Shown: in pieces, positions 25,506 to 39,568 of the stretch
Layout: the number at the start of each line of letters is the position of its first letter
Position numbering within the stretch: position 1 is the first letter of the stretch
Assembly: GCA_916613615.1 (NCBI GenBank)
Contig: OU744721.1
Span: 73,723,060-73,787,059 of the forward strand
DNA: 64,000 nucleotides
Source: Steromphala cineraria
Taxonomy: Eukaryota > Mollusca > Gastropoda > Trochida > Trochidae
Reading direction: 5' to 3'
Notes under the pieces: model-generated
The model's input: only the letters and a program-made list of their open reading frames with translations
Database searches by the model: none
What the model was told of the DNA's origin: nothing
Position numbers and translations under genes: made by a program

Positions 25506-28500
25506 AGGTACATAACTAAAATGAATGGTTAACCAGAGGCATATCTCTTATAGAATACCACAACATTCTAATTCAGCAAATTCATAATGTCATGTTTGCT
25601 CTCGGTTGTTTTGGAGGTTTTAGCAGAATTGTGCACGCCCAAAATGTTCTAAAATTGTAAAGTACATTCCGACTTTCACAAAGATAGCTTAGTGATTCTG
25701 CATGTCATAAGAATAAAGAGTATTCCTATCTCTCTTTGCTTTCACCAGAACTTAAAGCAAACGATGATTGAAACAACAACTGTAGGATTAATTTCTTTCA
25801 GATAGAGCAGTGACGTAAAAGTTAAAGAGAACACGGACCGATTGTGCAATGTTTTTGAAATTTCATTAACAGCTGTCCTCTATTGACAACAATTGTGTAA
25901 GTCAGTCTAGTTATGTAACAAGTTTACATATTAATGTATGAAGTGTATGTTTTCGGAAAGAACATAAACTTACTTAAAGTTTTTCAGTAAACATATCTTA
26001 AGAACCAATAGAGGCAGTCCTAACTGTTTTCAAATGCGAATACACTTGTGAAGTCGAAAGTAGCCGAACCGTTCTGTGTGAGGGTTTTATTATATTTAAT
26101 GGAATATCTTATTTATAGTAACTTGATCCATTCTTGCTTCAGTTATTTCAATTTTGTTGTGTCTTGCTTTTATAGTGTGCTCTAAGAAACGTACTCACCT
26201 TCGAATGGTAGAATGTATCATGACCTGACAGCTGCTGAGAAAGAATTACCTAGTGCGATCCGTTCCTAAAAAGAGACAACATAAAAGTGATGTCACAATT
26301 TTGATAAATTTTTAACTAAGCAAATGCTAAATGAAGATAATGATAATGATTGATGATTTCGTGACAATAATTCACGTAGATCACCACAACACACATTGAT
26401 ATATGTATATCATTAACCAATATAATTGCCTGCTATACCATAGTGAGCCACATGTCTATTTGAAACAACAGAAATTAAACCTTAGCGGTAAGTCACTTGT
26501 TGGTGTTTTGTATGAGGGACAAACTGTGTCTTTTTCTGCTACTTGTAACCAATGGATATATTATATTGAAGTTACATGTAGCTAGGCTTACAATGAGGGT
26601 CTAAGTATTTCTTACGCGTATTCAAAGCAAGTATATAAAGAAACCATTTTTAGTCTCTCTTTTAGAGGGCCTCAATCATATCAAATATGATCAACGAGAT
26701 ATAATCCAATGTCCAGAGCCACTCACAATTTATTTATTCCCATGAATAGTAAATATTGAAACAACTGATAACATCCGGCTAACCATATGGTCTTTAGGAA
26801 GGAAACTTAGGAAGAAATGTAATCACTTTTAACAAGTAACATCACTCCTTATAAGATATGAGGCAGCTCCCTCCTAACAGTAGTGTGCTATGAAAGTTAC
26901 TGATTAACACTGGGTAAAAACAGTTTATTTCGTAAAATTGTTTTAGGTATGTTTCGGTTATTGCGTCAGAAACTTTATTGCTGTATTTCCTTGAGAAGAA
27001 CCAAATGATATTTCTATCACTGTCTTTGATCAACCAAGTAATCGAAGCCTTGATACTGGTTCGCTCAAACATATGTTTAGAATATAGTTTTAATCGGGTC
27101 TTGTTTTCTGAACTGAAATAGTAAATGAGATAAAATGTTTAAAAAACTGTTGCCCATATCAATGTACTTTAAGATCTTTAAGATGTTTTATGTTCAACGT
27201 TACCCGTTGCGTTATTGGTAATGCATTGCAACAGAAAAGGGTGTTCCGTTTATACTTAGTAAAACGGTAACTATTTTCCCTTCTACTCTATAAATCATTC
27301 AATGTCACTACAACATCATTTCGTCGAATCGTTTGCTTTAACAAGTTACAGGAATGGTAACAATTGTTTCTGAGCAATTGACATTTCCTCTGTTTCCTAT
27401 AAATGGAAGGAGAAGTTCCAACTAAGAGATTAGAGAAAACAAGATTAAAAGCCAGATAGGTCGTGCTTCAGGTTAATAACTTAACGGGGAATAACACAGA
27501 TTTTAATGAACTATACCACACAGTATTGTTTGCTCTTAATGGGTTCAATTTCGCTCTGAGTGCCTTTTTAAAGAGGAAGAAAATATAAAATGTGAAATGA
27601 GAATTCAACATCAAAAGAGACAAAAATCGATACAAACCTCTTAAAGCTAATTTCAGGCTGTGGGCATGTGAAACAGCAACATCATTATAGTTAGGAGAAT
27701 ATTGATGACATGACTACCATTTTGGAGAGACATCAATTTGAGAAAATATCATGAAGAGGATGGATACCTAATAAGCTCAGTTCATTCTGCATACAGGTGC
27801 TACTAGTTTATAAGTGATTACGAACAGATTATTTTGATTTTATGAAGATGCAATCAAATATATGACACAAACATAAAAGATTAATGAATGTAACTTTATA
27901 ATCAATGGAGTATAACTTAAATGGATTAGGTAATCAACGTCTATGATATAGATATTCACTTTCAGTGGATTGTTACAGTGTTAAAGCTTCATTGCTGATA
28001 AATTGTTCCCCCAACAATTAATTTTTAAGTTAATAGTGTTGAAATTGAAGTTCCTGATAAGTCATTGTAATTCATTATCTTATAAATACACAAGATAAAA
28101 TATTAATAACATGTCAGTTAAATGTTTATGTAAACACATTATTATCATCAGATGCTACATTAATTATTCGTGACCAGGTTTAAAAGTTGTAAACAATTAC
28201 TTAATTACTCATGCAGACATTCACCTGTAGGCCTATTGCATATTCTAGAACAAATTATATCTTGTCATTTAGGTGCTGAAAACGTCAGAAATGAAAACCT
28301 CAGGTAGATATACTGAGGGACTCAACAATCACATCAATTTAGTTTACAGAGTGAACTACTTAGTGGGTTGCCAGTGATTTAGGGTTATTGCGTCAATAGT
28401 TCCTCAATGTTTGAAAAATTGGACGAAAGTTGTAATCTGTCAGAATACCGTCTAATTTTGAATGTCAATTGATTTCTGTAAGACTAGTCTGGCAGTTGAA

Positions 28501-28910
28501 AGTACAAATAACTTTTATTTCGTAAGATTTGAGTTTTTGTAATTGATTCAGTAAACTAAGAAAGGTTTATGAAAATATTGAAAATGTTCCCTGGTAGAAC
28601 TGAACCTGTAATGGGAAGATCAGATAACAAAATTTGGTAGATTTTCATTTTTTAGGTCTTATTTTGGTCTCTAAGGTAGGTCTGTTATTTGGATTAGACT
28701 GCATTTGAAGGAAAAACAGTTAAACTGACAGCTGTTATAATACATATCTAAAAACTCACCATTTTGACTCTCTTATCAGGCTAATATACCAGTATCTGTA
28801 ACCAGTGTAATAGGCGTGTCTTCTTATAGACAGTCCCGTGACAGTGCTTCAACCAGATTATACTGTGATGTTACCCTGTGTGTGTTACATATGAACTTTG
28901 GGCCTACAAG

Positions 28911-29825
28911 TAATTGAAGGCTACGATTGACAGGGTATCAACATCAATAAAATGCAACCTTTTCCTTGAAAATGATTGAAATGAAGATATTCTGACAGCT
29001 AAAATGATTTACTATAAATCAACCATTTCCTTGAAGCCTTGAGTTTGGTTGCAGAACGTACAATCACAACAAATCGAGTGATTTTCGAGTTTGGTTGCAG
29101 TTCGTGCAGTCAACTGCAACCAGTTGCAACAATTTTTCAAATGTCCTATTTATTGATTGATAATTGATTTTGTTCTGTTTTTAGATAGAAACTATTTGTT
29201 AAGCTTACTTATTGTTGTTTATTCTATCGAAATCCTTTTGCAATTAAAAGGATTTCTGAACGGCCAATGAGAATATTTTTGAGATATGACAACAATTCGA
29301 ATTTGATACGGCAGCATGTTGAAACACAGGCATGAAATTTAGGGATTAATTTGGTCAAATAATATCAAAAGTACCTACCATGACATGCTTTATAATAGAA
29401 ATTGTTAAAATAATCAAGGCCAGTGAAAGATTTCTATCCATAATGTCAGAAACGATTTCAAAACTTAATGTGACATGATCGAAAACCGGACTCGTTAGCC
29501 ATCGGTAAGTGGCTGATATGTCATTGAAATGTAAATAAAAAGCCAAGTAAGTGTTCAACATTTGTCAAATCATCATATATTCCATCTGCAACCAAATTTG
29601 GTCAAACCCAGGCTCTTCTGTTTAATAAAATATAATTTAGTCGCAGTTGCCTGCAACCAAACTCGAAAATTATGCGATTTCATGGTGATTCAATGGTGTC
29701 ATTCCATATATCATGGTAAAGATAATTGTCTCAGCTTTCAGAAAATTCCAAATTGAGTCTTTTGCAAGAGCTAGGTTGCATTTAACAACCCTTTATGACA
29801 CCCTGTCAAACGGGCCCTTCAATTA
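28911..29825. mobile_element. Non-autonomous TIR transposon, unit 2 copy
   Basis: Same element as at 12,080, with left end 'TAATTGAAGGCTACGATTGACAG' split at the same host position and right end complementary to 'TAATTGAAGGGCCCG'. It is about 210 bp shorter, having lost part of the 'TTGGTTGCAG' region. The minus-strand frame at 29,355-29,561 corresponds to the unit 1 frame; replacements such as T/I, S/W and G/S between them suggest no coding constraint. Confidence 0.72.
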
Positions 29826-31555
29826 CTCTTTAGTACTCTTAGTAGGCGTAACAAGGGAATATCACGGTGCTAATGATTATAAAGAAGTTACTTCTTCGTT
29901 TTTATAATACAGCAACTGCTTAAAGTACGTATGGGCTTGTCAAAACTACAACTTAGAGGACAGAAATAGTTTTCGCCGTTTCCTGGTTGATAGTTTAATT
30001 GATAGAAATATTATTTCATTTGACCAAAAAGTGTTCAAGTTGCTGCAAACCAGTTTTCCCACATATTTTGTTTATAGAATGGACATGTACAATCGTAATA
30101 ATAGTTAGCTACTATAAGAAAAGTCGTGTAAACCAATTATGTAAAACCAAATCGTATGGGAAAGGCAGTCCGTTCATTGTATCTAAACCAGAAAGGTTCA
30201 GGTAAGGATTGTCATCAATTCTAAGTAAATTTATAGGTTCTTATGCAATTGTGTAATTCCTGGTCGAAAAAGGGCAGCAAACGTTGTTACATTTTAGTTA
30301 TGTATTGCTTTTCTTTTATAAAATCAAAACTATAACAAACATAAATCTTTTTCAAATAACAAGCGAAAAGTCGTAGATAATAAATATACGGTAACATTAC
30401 TTTATAGACTTTTGCAAAACTCTTGTTCATAATGAATGTTTTATGCTGTTTGGTTGTCTAAAGAAAACTTTAATGAAACCAATGAGTGAGATCGTGAGTT
30501 ATTGTTTTGGCATTATAACAGCAATTAGCCGTGGAAAATGAGAACATACCGCTTTTGTACAAAAAAGAGCCAACTTATTGACAAACTACAATTTCCGATA
30601 CACTATGTTAACTTCAGTGATACGTTAAGGTTATACATGAGTCAAGAGGAATTCACATCGAGCAGGGAATAGTAAATTCGATGTGTGCTATGATTAATTA
30701 CTCTGATGATATCAATGAAACGATAAGGCAAATCTGTCACGTAGTTGTACGTTGTTTTCAGAAAAGCATCTCGTTCGTTTCGAAAATGATACTGGATATT
30801 GCTAACTTTAATGCAAATTGTTACATGATCGTTTTCACTATATATTTATCACTTTAACTTTCCTATAAAATAATGTTCATTAAACCCTGTATTCAACAAA
30901 GTCTTCAATTCAATTCAATATTAAGTTTCCTTAACACATTCATTTCCAAAATAACTTTAGCGTCATTTGGTTTTTTTTAAATATTTTACATAAAACAAGT
31001 CAACTTTGTCCACGGAATTAAAAGAAAAAGTTAAAAAGTATAATCAACAAGTATTTCTACACGTTGATTTCTAATTAGCGTAAGTCTTAACTATTGAAAA
31101 ACACTCTCATTCATAGTCCTTTCTTACAATCAACTCTCAGGTCCAACATTAAACTAAAAATTGCTATAAGGGGAAATTAGTCTAGCATTGTTAGTAGTAA
31201 AGCTTATCAAGCATCTATTGAAAATCAATATCGGTCATCGGAAGTTAAGCAGTGGAAAGATTTGTCTGGAGACATGAATGAAGTCGTGCGTATCCTCGGT
31301 TCTGTAACTCTGGTTAACTTGGGAGCCATTTATAAACATTTCCCATTTGTATTCAGGCAAAGACATTACTGACTCCCTAGTTTCGTTATGCAATTGTTGT
31401 GTCAAAGCGACTTTGATAGTTGTTTATAGTCCTCATCATTTAGGTCAAATAGCCATTTAAGCAGCTGATGTTTGAGGCTAACTGTTTAACGTATTTATTA
31501 AATTCTACTCTGATATGGATTGATCATGGAGATATACATTTAGGACGAATCATGT

Positions 31556-31577
31556 TCTGTTGTTGTTGTTGTTGTGG
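31556..31577 (+). repeat. Short GTT microsatellite
   Basis: A run of TTG triplets. The same site in H2 (about 60,818-60,836) has a slightly shorter run. Confidence 0.8.
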
Positions 31578-32129
31578 TATTCTTGAGCTCTTTGTACAAT
31601 GTGTTTTCTAAAGCTAAAAGACAGATTTAATATAGACTTAAAAAATAAGATATTTTTGTTTTTATTTTATAACTTTTTACATCACGATTCTAATTGTCAC
31701 AATATCCTCATGATAACTAACCTACAATATATAACCGATGTATGGCAATAAATAACATGATAAGCTGTGAATAAGGTTCAATGTTGTCACAGAACCAGTT
31801 TCTTAACTAATTTGTTAAATATGCACCACATCTGTAATAAAAGTATCCTTGTATGGGTTATTTTAGAACAAGGAATAATGTTTGCATAAAGCAAACCTGC
31901 AAATGTTCTCGTTGAAAGAAATTGTATTTTCATGATTATAACTTAACGTTACATATCCTTGGAAGCGTTTTTAACAATATTCAAACAATAATGATTGTTA
32001 AAATATCTAGTCAATTAATGTGTCATTACCCGAATTTAAGGATATTCACTTAGCAAGTAAGTTTTCTTGATGATATATTCTTCAGATTGTATTGTTTAAT
32101 CTTTTCAAGCTTCGACCTTTCACAGCTTT

Positions 32130-33750
32130 GAATGATTATTATGTGTGACCATTGGAAGAAATCGATTTTGTGCGGAAATAGATGAAACTCAATGATCTGC
32201 ACATCCCCTTCTAATACATAATTAAATCAATGAAAATTTGCTTGTTGAATAATTTCTCTTGAAAAATAACGGCTAATTAAGATGGAATCAACAAATATAG
32301 TTTATCTATATGCATTGTTCATTAATAGGTAATAAGGGGACTTGTGTCATCGGAGTTTTTGAAAACATTTCGCTTATAAACACCAAAAGCAAACGAAAGG
32401 AAACTATAATTACAATGATCACGTCACAATATCTGCATTATCTGTACATAAACTCTAGTTGTCAAGATTTGATTAGGAGATTTTCATCACTTTGTTAGTC
32501 TGTAATTGTGAAATCATTGATATTTTTAATTGTTTCTTTATGGTGGACAAAGGGTCCATTAAATATGTTTTACCAATGAGAAGTAATACTGATTTGGAGA
32601 CCACGCCCTGATGCTATACAAGATGTTCCTGCATGTTTGGTAACAACATGGGTGGCATTTTCGAAATTTGCGTAATTGGCAGCAATTCCGTTATCCCATC
32701 TCAACAAAATGTCTTCTACAATGAAATTTTGTTATTTTTTAATAACATCTCATATTCATTTGGAGTTCATCCACGCAAAACTCTAGCATTAAAATCTCCT
32801 GTTGAAAGCATTATCTGGAGAAATTATAGTTTGACATAGCTTTATCTCAATAACATGTTGTAAGCAAAAGAGAATGGTTGCTAAGGTATCTTACATTGAG
32901 GGCATCAAATAATGTTCATATCAGAAGCAGGAATAGTGTGAATATTGGAAGAAATCGATTTTGTGCGGAAATAAATTCAACCCAGTGATGTGCACATCCC
33001 CCTACTAATGACTCAGAAATATCTACCAGGTAAAGTACGTAAGTAAATCAATGAACACTTGCATGTTGACTTATTTCCTTTGAAAACTGATAGTTAATTC
33101 TTTGTATGGTAAATTAATAGGTAATTAGAGAATGTGTGACATCAAAGGTTTAAAAAACACATGGGTTAAAAACACTTAAATCAAACGGAGACATTTCACA
33201 GATAAAAGACCCTATCATTGCAATGATCACATCACGATATCTGCTGACAAAGGAATATAATTGTAAATCAAACTCTAGTTGACATTATTTGAGGAGCAGA
33301 TTTGTATCACTTTGTTAGTCTGTAACTTCGATATAATAAATACTTGTTAAATGTTCATTATGGTCGACAAAGGATCCATAAAATAGTTAAACTCTTGAGA
33401 GGTGGATTTTGTTACCACGTCTGTTGATAGATGTGTGGTTACAATAGTAACATGGGTGATATCTTCAAAATTTACGGAATGGGTAGAAATTATTAATCAA
33501 AACTCAACTCTTCTACAATCGAATATCGGTGGTCTATATGTACAGTATGTCTCATATTCGTTTGTAGCTCATCAACATCTACAGAAAGCTCTCACTGAAA
33601 AAACTATCTGGGGTAACTGAGGAAAATGTATTTGGGAGTAAGCTGTCATTAGATTGGCAGGACTTTCTCTCAATACCTTAGTACATGGCATAAGCCAAAA
33701 GAGGATCATTTCTATAGTATCCTATATTGAGAAAATCAAAACAATGTTTT
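32130..33750 (+). repeat. Internal duplication of about 0.8 kb in H1
   Basis: Two copies lie side by side. Paired landmarks are 'GAAATCGATTTTGTGCGGAA' at 32,158 and 32,949, 'CATCCCC' at about 32,203 and 32,995, 'CTTTGTTAGTCTGTAA' at about 32,489 and 33,311, and 'GTGGACAAAGGGTCCAT' (32,543) against 'GGTCGACAAAGGATCCAT' (33,362). H2 has the same pair, so the duplication predates the 30-kb dimer duplication. G-type units contain only one copy of the 'GAAACCCAATGATGTGCACA' landmark. Confidence 0.75.
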
Positions 33751-35219
33751 TATCAGACACTAGGAGAAAATTATAAAAAAGAGAGGAAATCCCTTATAAA
33801 GTTTTATTCAAAATAAAGCATACAAAAGTACCATGATACATAATGAAAACGGATTACAATTATGCAGACATCTGCAGATAGAGAGATAGTCGGAAAGAAA
33901 AAGATAAAACGGTTAATTCATGTAACAATAAGTTTTTTCATTGAAAATCAGATGGTTTATTTGGATTCATATAAAAATGTAAATGCTTATGATCCATTTC
34001 GACTCAATTCCTTCTATTTCGCCGTAAGATAAATAAAACATGTATTTCAATATACCTATTTATCTTAGTAGGGGATGGTATGCATTAAAACTGATAGTTC
34101 AGTGTCATTGATCAATAAATGTGTACATATTCGGAAAGATGACTGTTTGTTTTATGTATCAAGTAGACTGAACAAAACTGTAAATTCCTAACATGCCTAG
34201 TTTGTAATAGTTTATATAAAATGTTTATCTACTACTATTTTATTTAACAAATGTCAACAAATGCGAGTAAATGTTCAGTATTTTACGGCTAGTGAGCAAT
34301 ATTCTACAACGGCTGATAAAGTGTGTTGTTTCTCCTTTGACCCATGACTATTTGAAGTGTACTTGGCAACATATTGCGATTATTTGGATTATCACTTTGT
34401 TATTGTCGATGTTGTGGGACTATAAAGATGACAAAAGTTTAGTTGAATAAAATTTGTCATGTGAAAGGAAACAGGTTTTCTTCTTTGCAATCCCTTGCTA
34501 AACGAAATTTAATCTAGTGAATCATGAATACAGTAAATGACGTCAACCAAATTGCTGAGATACCTGTATGAACTGATTGTGAGATTTGAAATATTTTACA
34601 ACTTGCGTTTCCAACTTTTCACTGTGTTTATAAACTGCCATATCAATAAAGTAAAGATTATTTCTTTTTCTTGTGTCAAAGGATTAGTACTCTGATTCCT
34701 CATTGTTAAAAAATAGCAATACTCGAGATATTTAACCATACATGAAGACAGCTTTTTCTCGTTATGTTTTGATCAAATCACTATTTTCATGATAATATGT
34801 TTAACAACACGTTTTTTGTATTCATTTTTTACTACATTCTCGACTCAAAACTTAACCGTCGAACACCCCACATGGTTCACATTTTAACACAAGGAGCTTT
34901 AAACGAACATAAAGAATTTTTCGACTATCAGAAGGATCACTTACACAGTTTACAATAATGAGTTTGGCGTCTTTTCAATCAATAATGCTTATTTAACATG
35001 TCTGCACTCAACGATTGAGCCAAATCAATTAGTGTGCAAGTATGGTGTCATGATGACTTGGAAATGCTCGAATTGGTAAAAGCTCCATTATCATACTTGC
35101 ATGCGGTTTGGGATGAAATTTAGTTATTGAGAATATAAATACTACACTCGGTAGAAAAATCTTTTGTTGAAATTTTGATATCACATTTAAAATTTTTATC
35201 AGCAATACCATACCTTTTT

Positions 35220-35520
35220 CGATGCCAGTACAGAACCAGCGCTTTCGGTGACGTAATCATTATGCGTGTAGGATTTACACCGTGTCTCCACTACCGTAAT
35301 TGCGTTAGATGGGTATCAACTTTGGCAGCAACGAATACCTAATTCGAAAAAAATGAAAAGAAAATCTAGTCGTGCGCGACAAAGACGGTTTTCATTAAGC
35401 GCATACTTGAGTTGTGAGATGACCAAACTTGATTCGCTATATGCCGGCTGCCGTTTTGTCATTTTGGTTAACTATCTCCTATATAATTAATTTTGATCCG
35501 ATTTTTCCTAGGTTGGTCGC
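35220..35520. other. GC-richer patch of unknown origin in H1
   Basis: Base composition changes sharply here, with many CG dinucleotides ('GTCGTGCGCGACAAAGACGG', 'GCCGGCTGCCG'). A CRE-like 'TGACGTAA' lies near 35,250. On the minus strand a 47-codon frame starts MTKRQPAYSESSLVI near 35,463, about 30 bp downstream of an A/T-rich 'TATATAGGAG'. This could be an insertion, or a promoter with a first exon. H2 ends before this point, so there is no sister to compare. Nothing is recognised by family. Confidence 0.35.
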
Positions 35521-36379
35521 AAAATTTTGGAAAGAATATTAGGAAAACAGTTAAATTACTTTTAAAATATTGAACCCTGATAATGAATCTATGACAATAT
35601 AGTCTATCATCTCAAAAAAAACATTAACTTGAATATTGACATTCATTACAGGAGGGTGTACTAATAAATTCCTTAAAACTGTCTATTCATAGGTCAGTGT
35701 GTTTCCAAAACTAAATTATATATAAACACAGAATGTAACCTGAACATAAGGTGACTGCTATAAAATTTTGTTACAACACTGGATGGCAAGTTTGCTGATT
35801 AATGAATATAGACACTATACCTTGATTTTCTAAATAATCAGAAAACTACAGAAAATTCAAAAGTTAATTCAGACAAAAGTTTATGAACGCAAACAACAGG
35901 TGCCAGGTTCGGACTATCATCTTAATCCCTCATTGAAATTACTTCCGTCATTAAAAGGATTTGCCATCCAGAAAACATAATCAATCAATCTTCTCTGATA
36001 CAATTCATTATTGATGTGAAATCACGCATGAAGCATTACTTCAAAACATCTGGTAGGTTTTAGTTAAAGGGAACATTGAAACGTCCTGAAAATTCGAATT
36101 ACTAAGCTATGAATGAATTCAGTTGAAATTGATACTAACGGGCAAAGTTTGGATATGGTGCTTTATCCATATGTTGTCAATGAAATCTCTTCTTAACAAA
36201 TTTTATGATCTCATCTAGAATGATCAAGTCGGAAACTACCTTTGGGAAAAGAGAGTTATCAGATTAAATATTGTTTACCGTCTTAATCTTGAACTTTGGT
36301 CAAGATACAAACTTGTGGAGATACTGTACTAAGAAGATTGTGTTTAAATACATTTTACAATGAATGGAAAAGACGGGAT

Positions 36380-38100
36380 TCCATGAGATATAAAACTTTG
36401 CTGTAAGGCATATTCATTAAGCTTGTCGTATGGATAGACTATAAAGTACTTTTTTCTTAACATTTTCTATAATATACCAAAAAAAGGTCATTTTAGCATG
36501 CAGCAAAGATCGAAGGCGCCAACGACCCTTCCTCAGGGAAGTTCAGTGTTTGAGTGACATTAGGAAAATGGTGTTGTGAGGTCACTAAAGGTAACCCCGA
36601 TTGCGAATTTTCAATATATAACCGAATGTAAGTTACTTAGTAAATGATAAATTTACAGTTAAACTAACTAAGACGAGGTAACTTTGATATACTAGAAAAC
36701 AATAGAGTATCCCCAAGCAACCGTGTGTTTTTTATTTTTAAGAGTAGTGTCACTCTGAACAAGTATAGCCTCAAATAAATCAACAATCGGATTCTTGTTT
36801 TAACTATAATAGCATAGCATAGCAAAACTATACTTGTTTCAAAAACATTTGATGGTAAGGGCTACTCTTTCTCTTGATTATTTATTAAGATTGGCTTTGC
36901 ATCCAGCGATGACTATCATCTTTTGAAAGAGATGCATTACTTAGAATGCATGAACCTAAAAGGGACAAGGATATGATTTATTGCAATTGATATTACTGGA
37001 GTAGATTTCATTCATGTTTAAATTTATTGATTTAAAAAAAGTTTAGGTTACGAAGGGTCAGCAACGGTGTTAGATCTGGGACACTTTGATCTCAGATAAA
37101 AGCTTGAGGGAAATTCTTCTATCTTATTGGTTCCCCAGTGACATGGATAGTTTAACAGCTGAGAGCCTTTTCTATCAGTCACTGGTTTAAAAGCAAATTC
37201 AAACATATTTACGTTAGTTTAAAAAAATGACATTAAGCCTTTTTGTGGTGTAAAGTAGTAAAATGTCCATAGAAAAATAGGAACATTTTCAGATGTTTAG
37301 TTGATGTTAATGTTCACACTTTCATTCAAACATTCCAAACATTTTTAATCTTAAAGCACATATATGCTTGTTCGGTGCCAGTACAATTTAAAAAACTTTT
37401 CTATATTTTTATCAAAATGAGAGACCATTTATTTTTGGTTTAATGCCAAATTTCAGTGTCTCAAATAAATATTAAAACGCAAAACAAATTACCAATGAGA
37501 AATCACCTTACATTGTATAAAAATAATATCATTAAGAAAAGTATTATATGTTTTGTATGAGATACACGATAAGGTACATGTAAATGTAAGTTCTCTGTTG
37601 CGTCAAGCATACACAATATAAGTCATATTACAGATGTTGAGAGCAGATCGATGTTCTTAATACATGTTTGTCCTACCACATCTGTTTTTGAAAGTATTTC
37701 TGACTAAAGCATACATAATCATCAGCCAAATAAATTCATTCATAAATAATATGTCATACAAACGTTTTATCGCCTTGCTATTATAGACAGTTCTCGCTTT
37801 CATAGTTAACTTTGCACATTTACTTGGTGGTGTGCCCTTTCTCCATATTCCAACGAACATGCATCCCCACTTAGATCCATATATATTTATTTTGGGCAAA
37901 GCGCAAACCTTTAGTCATTGGATAAGATGTATGGCAATGTGGTGAACATTAACAAATTTAGATATATTTGAATTATATTCAAAACTGGTTCAGTTGGCTT
38001 AATCTATGTCACAGAAGTACTACTTAATTGGGGTCAGCGGAAGGGTTAGTTCTGTAGGGAAAAGACAATATCTCGATAAAGTCTCATTCAAGATTGATAA
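36380..38100. other. H1-only AT-rich stretch, no gene seen
   Basis: There is no match elsewhere in the window. A minus-strand frame of 80 codons (37,657-37,899) has no motif or sister. The stretch contains a locally GC-richer patch near 36,505-36,600, which I cannot assign. Confidence 0.4.
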
Positions 38101-38601
38101 AAATCCTTATTTCGATTTGACATGATAGCTTCATCTGTCACAAAATGCCATTTTCAGTTAAGGAACAATTCCTTTTGATAAGGATTATTCATATGTCAAA
38201 CATATGTGTTCACTTTCAAACATGTACATTAAAATCAAACGCTATTACGTATTCAAAGTTTTTCACAACGAAAACAAGTCTGTTAAAATGACTGGGTTGA
38301 CAGGTGTTGTTTCATATCAAGATATTTACAGTATCCATACTTGTTTGACGAACTTTAACTGTAACAACAACACTTAGGATCAATTAATTGTAATCATGAC
38401 ATGGTCTGACAGGGAAACAATATTTATGGTCATGCATGTGTCAACTGTATTGGCATAAGTTATCCCAAGATATGATAATCTAAAAAAACATGTTAGGTAA
38501 GGAAATTTCTTTTCAATCCAAGAATACAGAGACAGTTATTTCCTTTATTAAACATACACTTTTGTTATGCAAAACATTCTTAGAATGTAAAGATAACTTA
38601 C

Positions 38602-38713
38602 CTTTTAAAAATAGTTTGAGACGTTGCGTGTCTTCACTGACAGCTGCCTGCTGTGCATGATTAAAGATAACAAACAACTGTTGAAGTGTTTCCTTAAAAC
38701 ATCTTTCTCTTGT
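38602..38713 (-). other. Candidate exon in the conserved block, unit 2
   Basis: Same frame as at 23,590-23,701: TRERCFK, ETLQQLFVIFNHAQQ, then AAVSEDTQRLKLFLK, ending at a GTAAGT donor-like site at 38,601-38,596. Compared with unit 1 there are two silent changes (AGC/AGT, CTG/CTA) and replacements only at the last residues before the donor (L to F, S to K). The flanking H-type sequence is clearly more diverged, which makes the preservation notable. Protein not recognised. Confidence 0.35.
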
Positions 38714-38762
38714 TTAGAAGCATTTCCACATGCTGGTTAAGCATACTGTCTCATAGCAGTAT
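38613..38762. repeat. Highly conserved 150-bp block, unit 2
   Basis: One mismatch against 23,601-23,750, and the only copy in an H-type context. The immediately preceding 200 bp (38,400-38,600) match unit 1 with frequent substitutions and small gaps. Confidence 0.9.
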
Positions 38763-39568
38763 TTCTACTCGGCCGTAATGTCAATACGTACCTATGAGAG
38801 CCTGTTAGAAATATTTACATATAACTAAAGTACAATTTAATTTTTGCTAAATTCATTTATCTATCGTTGTCGTTATTGATTCATATAAGTTAAACTTTCT
38901 ACTTTAAACAACCACTATTATGAGCGAAAACATGCAATGAAAGCTATTTGACTACCGATTGCTGGACATCGAATGTTTTGGATGGTGAACTAGGTAAATT
39001 GGTTAGGTACTGGTGCAGTGATTGCTGATTCATGTGTTCATTTTATAAATAGCATGTAATTCTAAATTCATAGCATTATTTCTCTTTTGTATTGCTGTTA
39101 GTTTCTTCAGAAAACGGAAATGCATTTGCAATTTGTGTATATGATAGATGGCTAGATACATAGATAGCTAGAACATCTTTCCATTCATTTAGATAATATA
39201 AATGCCTGCATCTTAAAAAGGGTTACATTTATAAGCAAGCCCTAGAATTCTTCAGTAAACGTGGTACACTCAGTAGCGATTTGTCTTAAACAAGGATTCA
39301 TCATTTTCTGCCGGTATATGGCGTGTTTAGTGTTCTGTTATATTGTTTTCAAATCCACAGTGCTGTCTTATCTACCTAGTCCTTACTTGTAAATGAATAT
39401 TTGTGTAAATATGAATCTTGGTCACAAAAGCGACAGTTGTACTTTGTTTGATATGCCCTGATACAGAGCCGTTAGATCAAACCGCCTAAATAGAATTTTG
39501 CAAATGTTGTCTTATTCCAGATAAACCCTAATTTGTAAATGGTAATGTATATAGAGAATACTACACAA

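Larger units (their letters stand above)
23969..31479. repeat. Array core, copy 2
   Basis: Groups with core 4. Shared features are the 'CCTTCCATTGACTT' block at about 24.08 kb, the extra stretch with 'AACCAGAGGCATATCTCT' at about 25.53 kb, and the 'GTGCGATCCGT' stretch at about 26.26 kb; all are missing from cores 1 and 3. It carries two unit-specific insertions (24,755-24,911 and 25,117-25,505) and a 915-bp copy of the TIR element. A minus-strand frame at 26,842-27,072 has relatives in units 1, 3 and 4, but these accumulate stops and replacement changes. Confidence 0.88.
31480..38980. repeat. Variable segment type H, copy H1
   Basis: It replaces G after core 2. The first 3.5 kb match H2 (60.72-64.0 kb). 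It is internally duplicated (32.13-33.75 kb). Around 36.1-36.3 kb and 38.16-38.98 kb it returns to sequence recognisably homologous to G (for example 'GGGCAAAGTT' at 36,140), so H is a diverged G-type relative rather than a wholly foreign insert. Between 36.4 and 38.1 kb I found no counterpart in the window; H2 is cut off before it. It ends with the conserved 150-bp block. No gene recognised apart from the candidate exon. Confidence 0.78.

Noticed and set aside
26842..27072. Minus-strand frame (ITWLIKDSDRN..., FYPVLISNFHS) with relatives at 10,370-10,550, 42,095-42,283 and 56,540-56,760.
   Set aside because: Looks protein-like, but unit 4 has two stops, unit 1 lacks the N-terminal part and the changes are mostly replacements; no family recognised.
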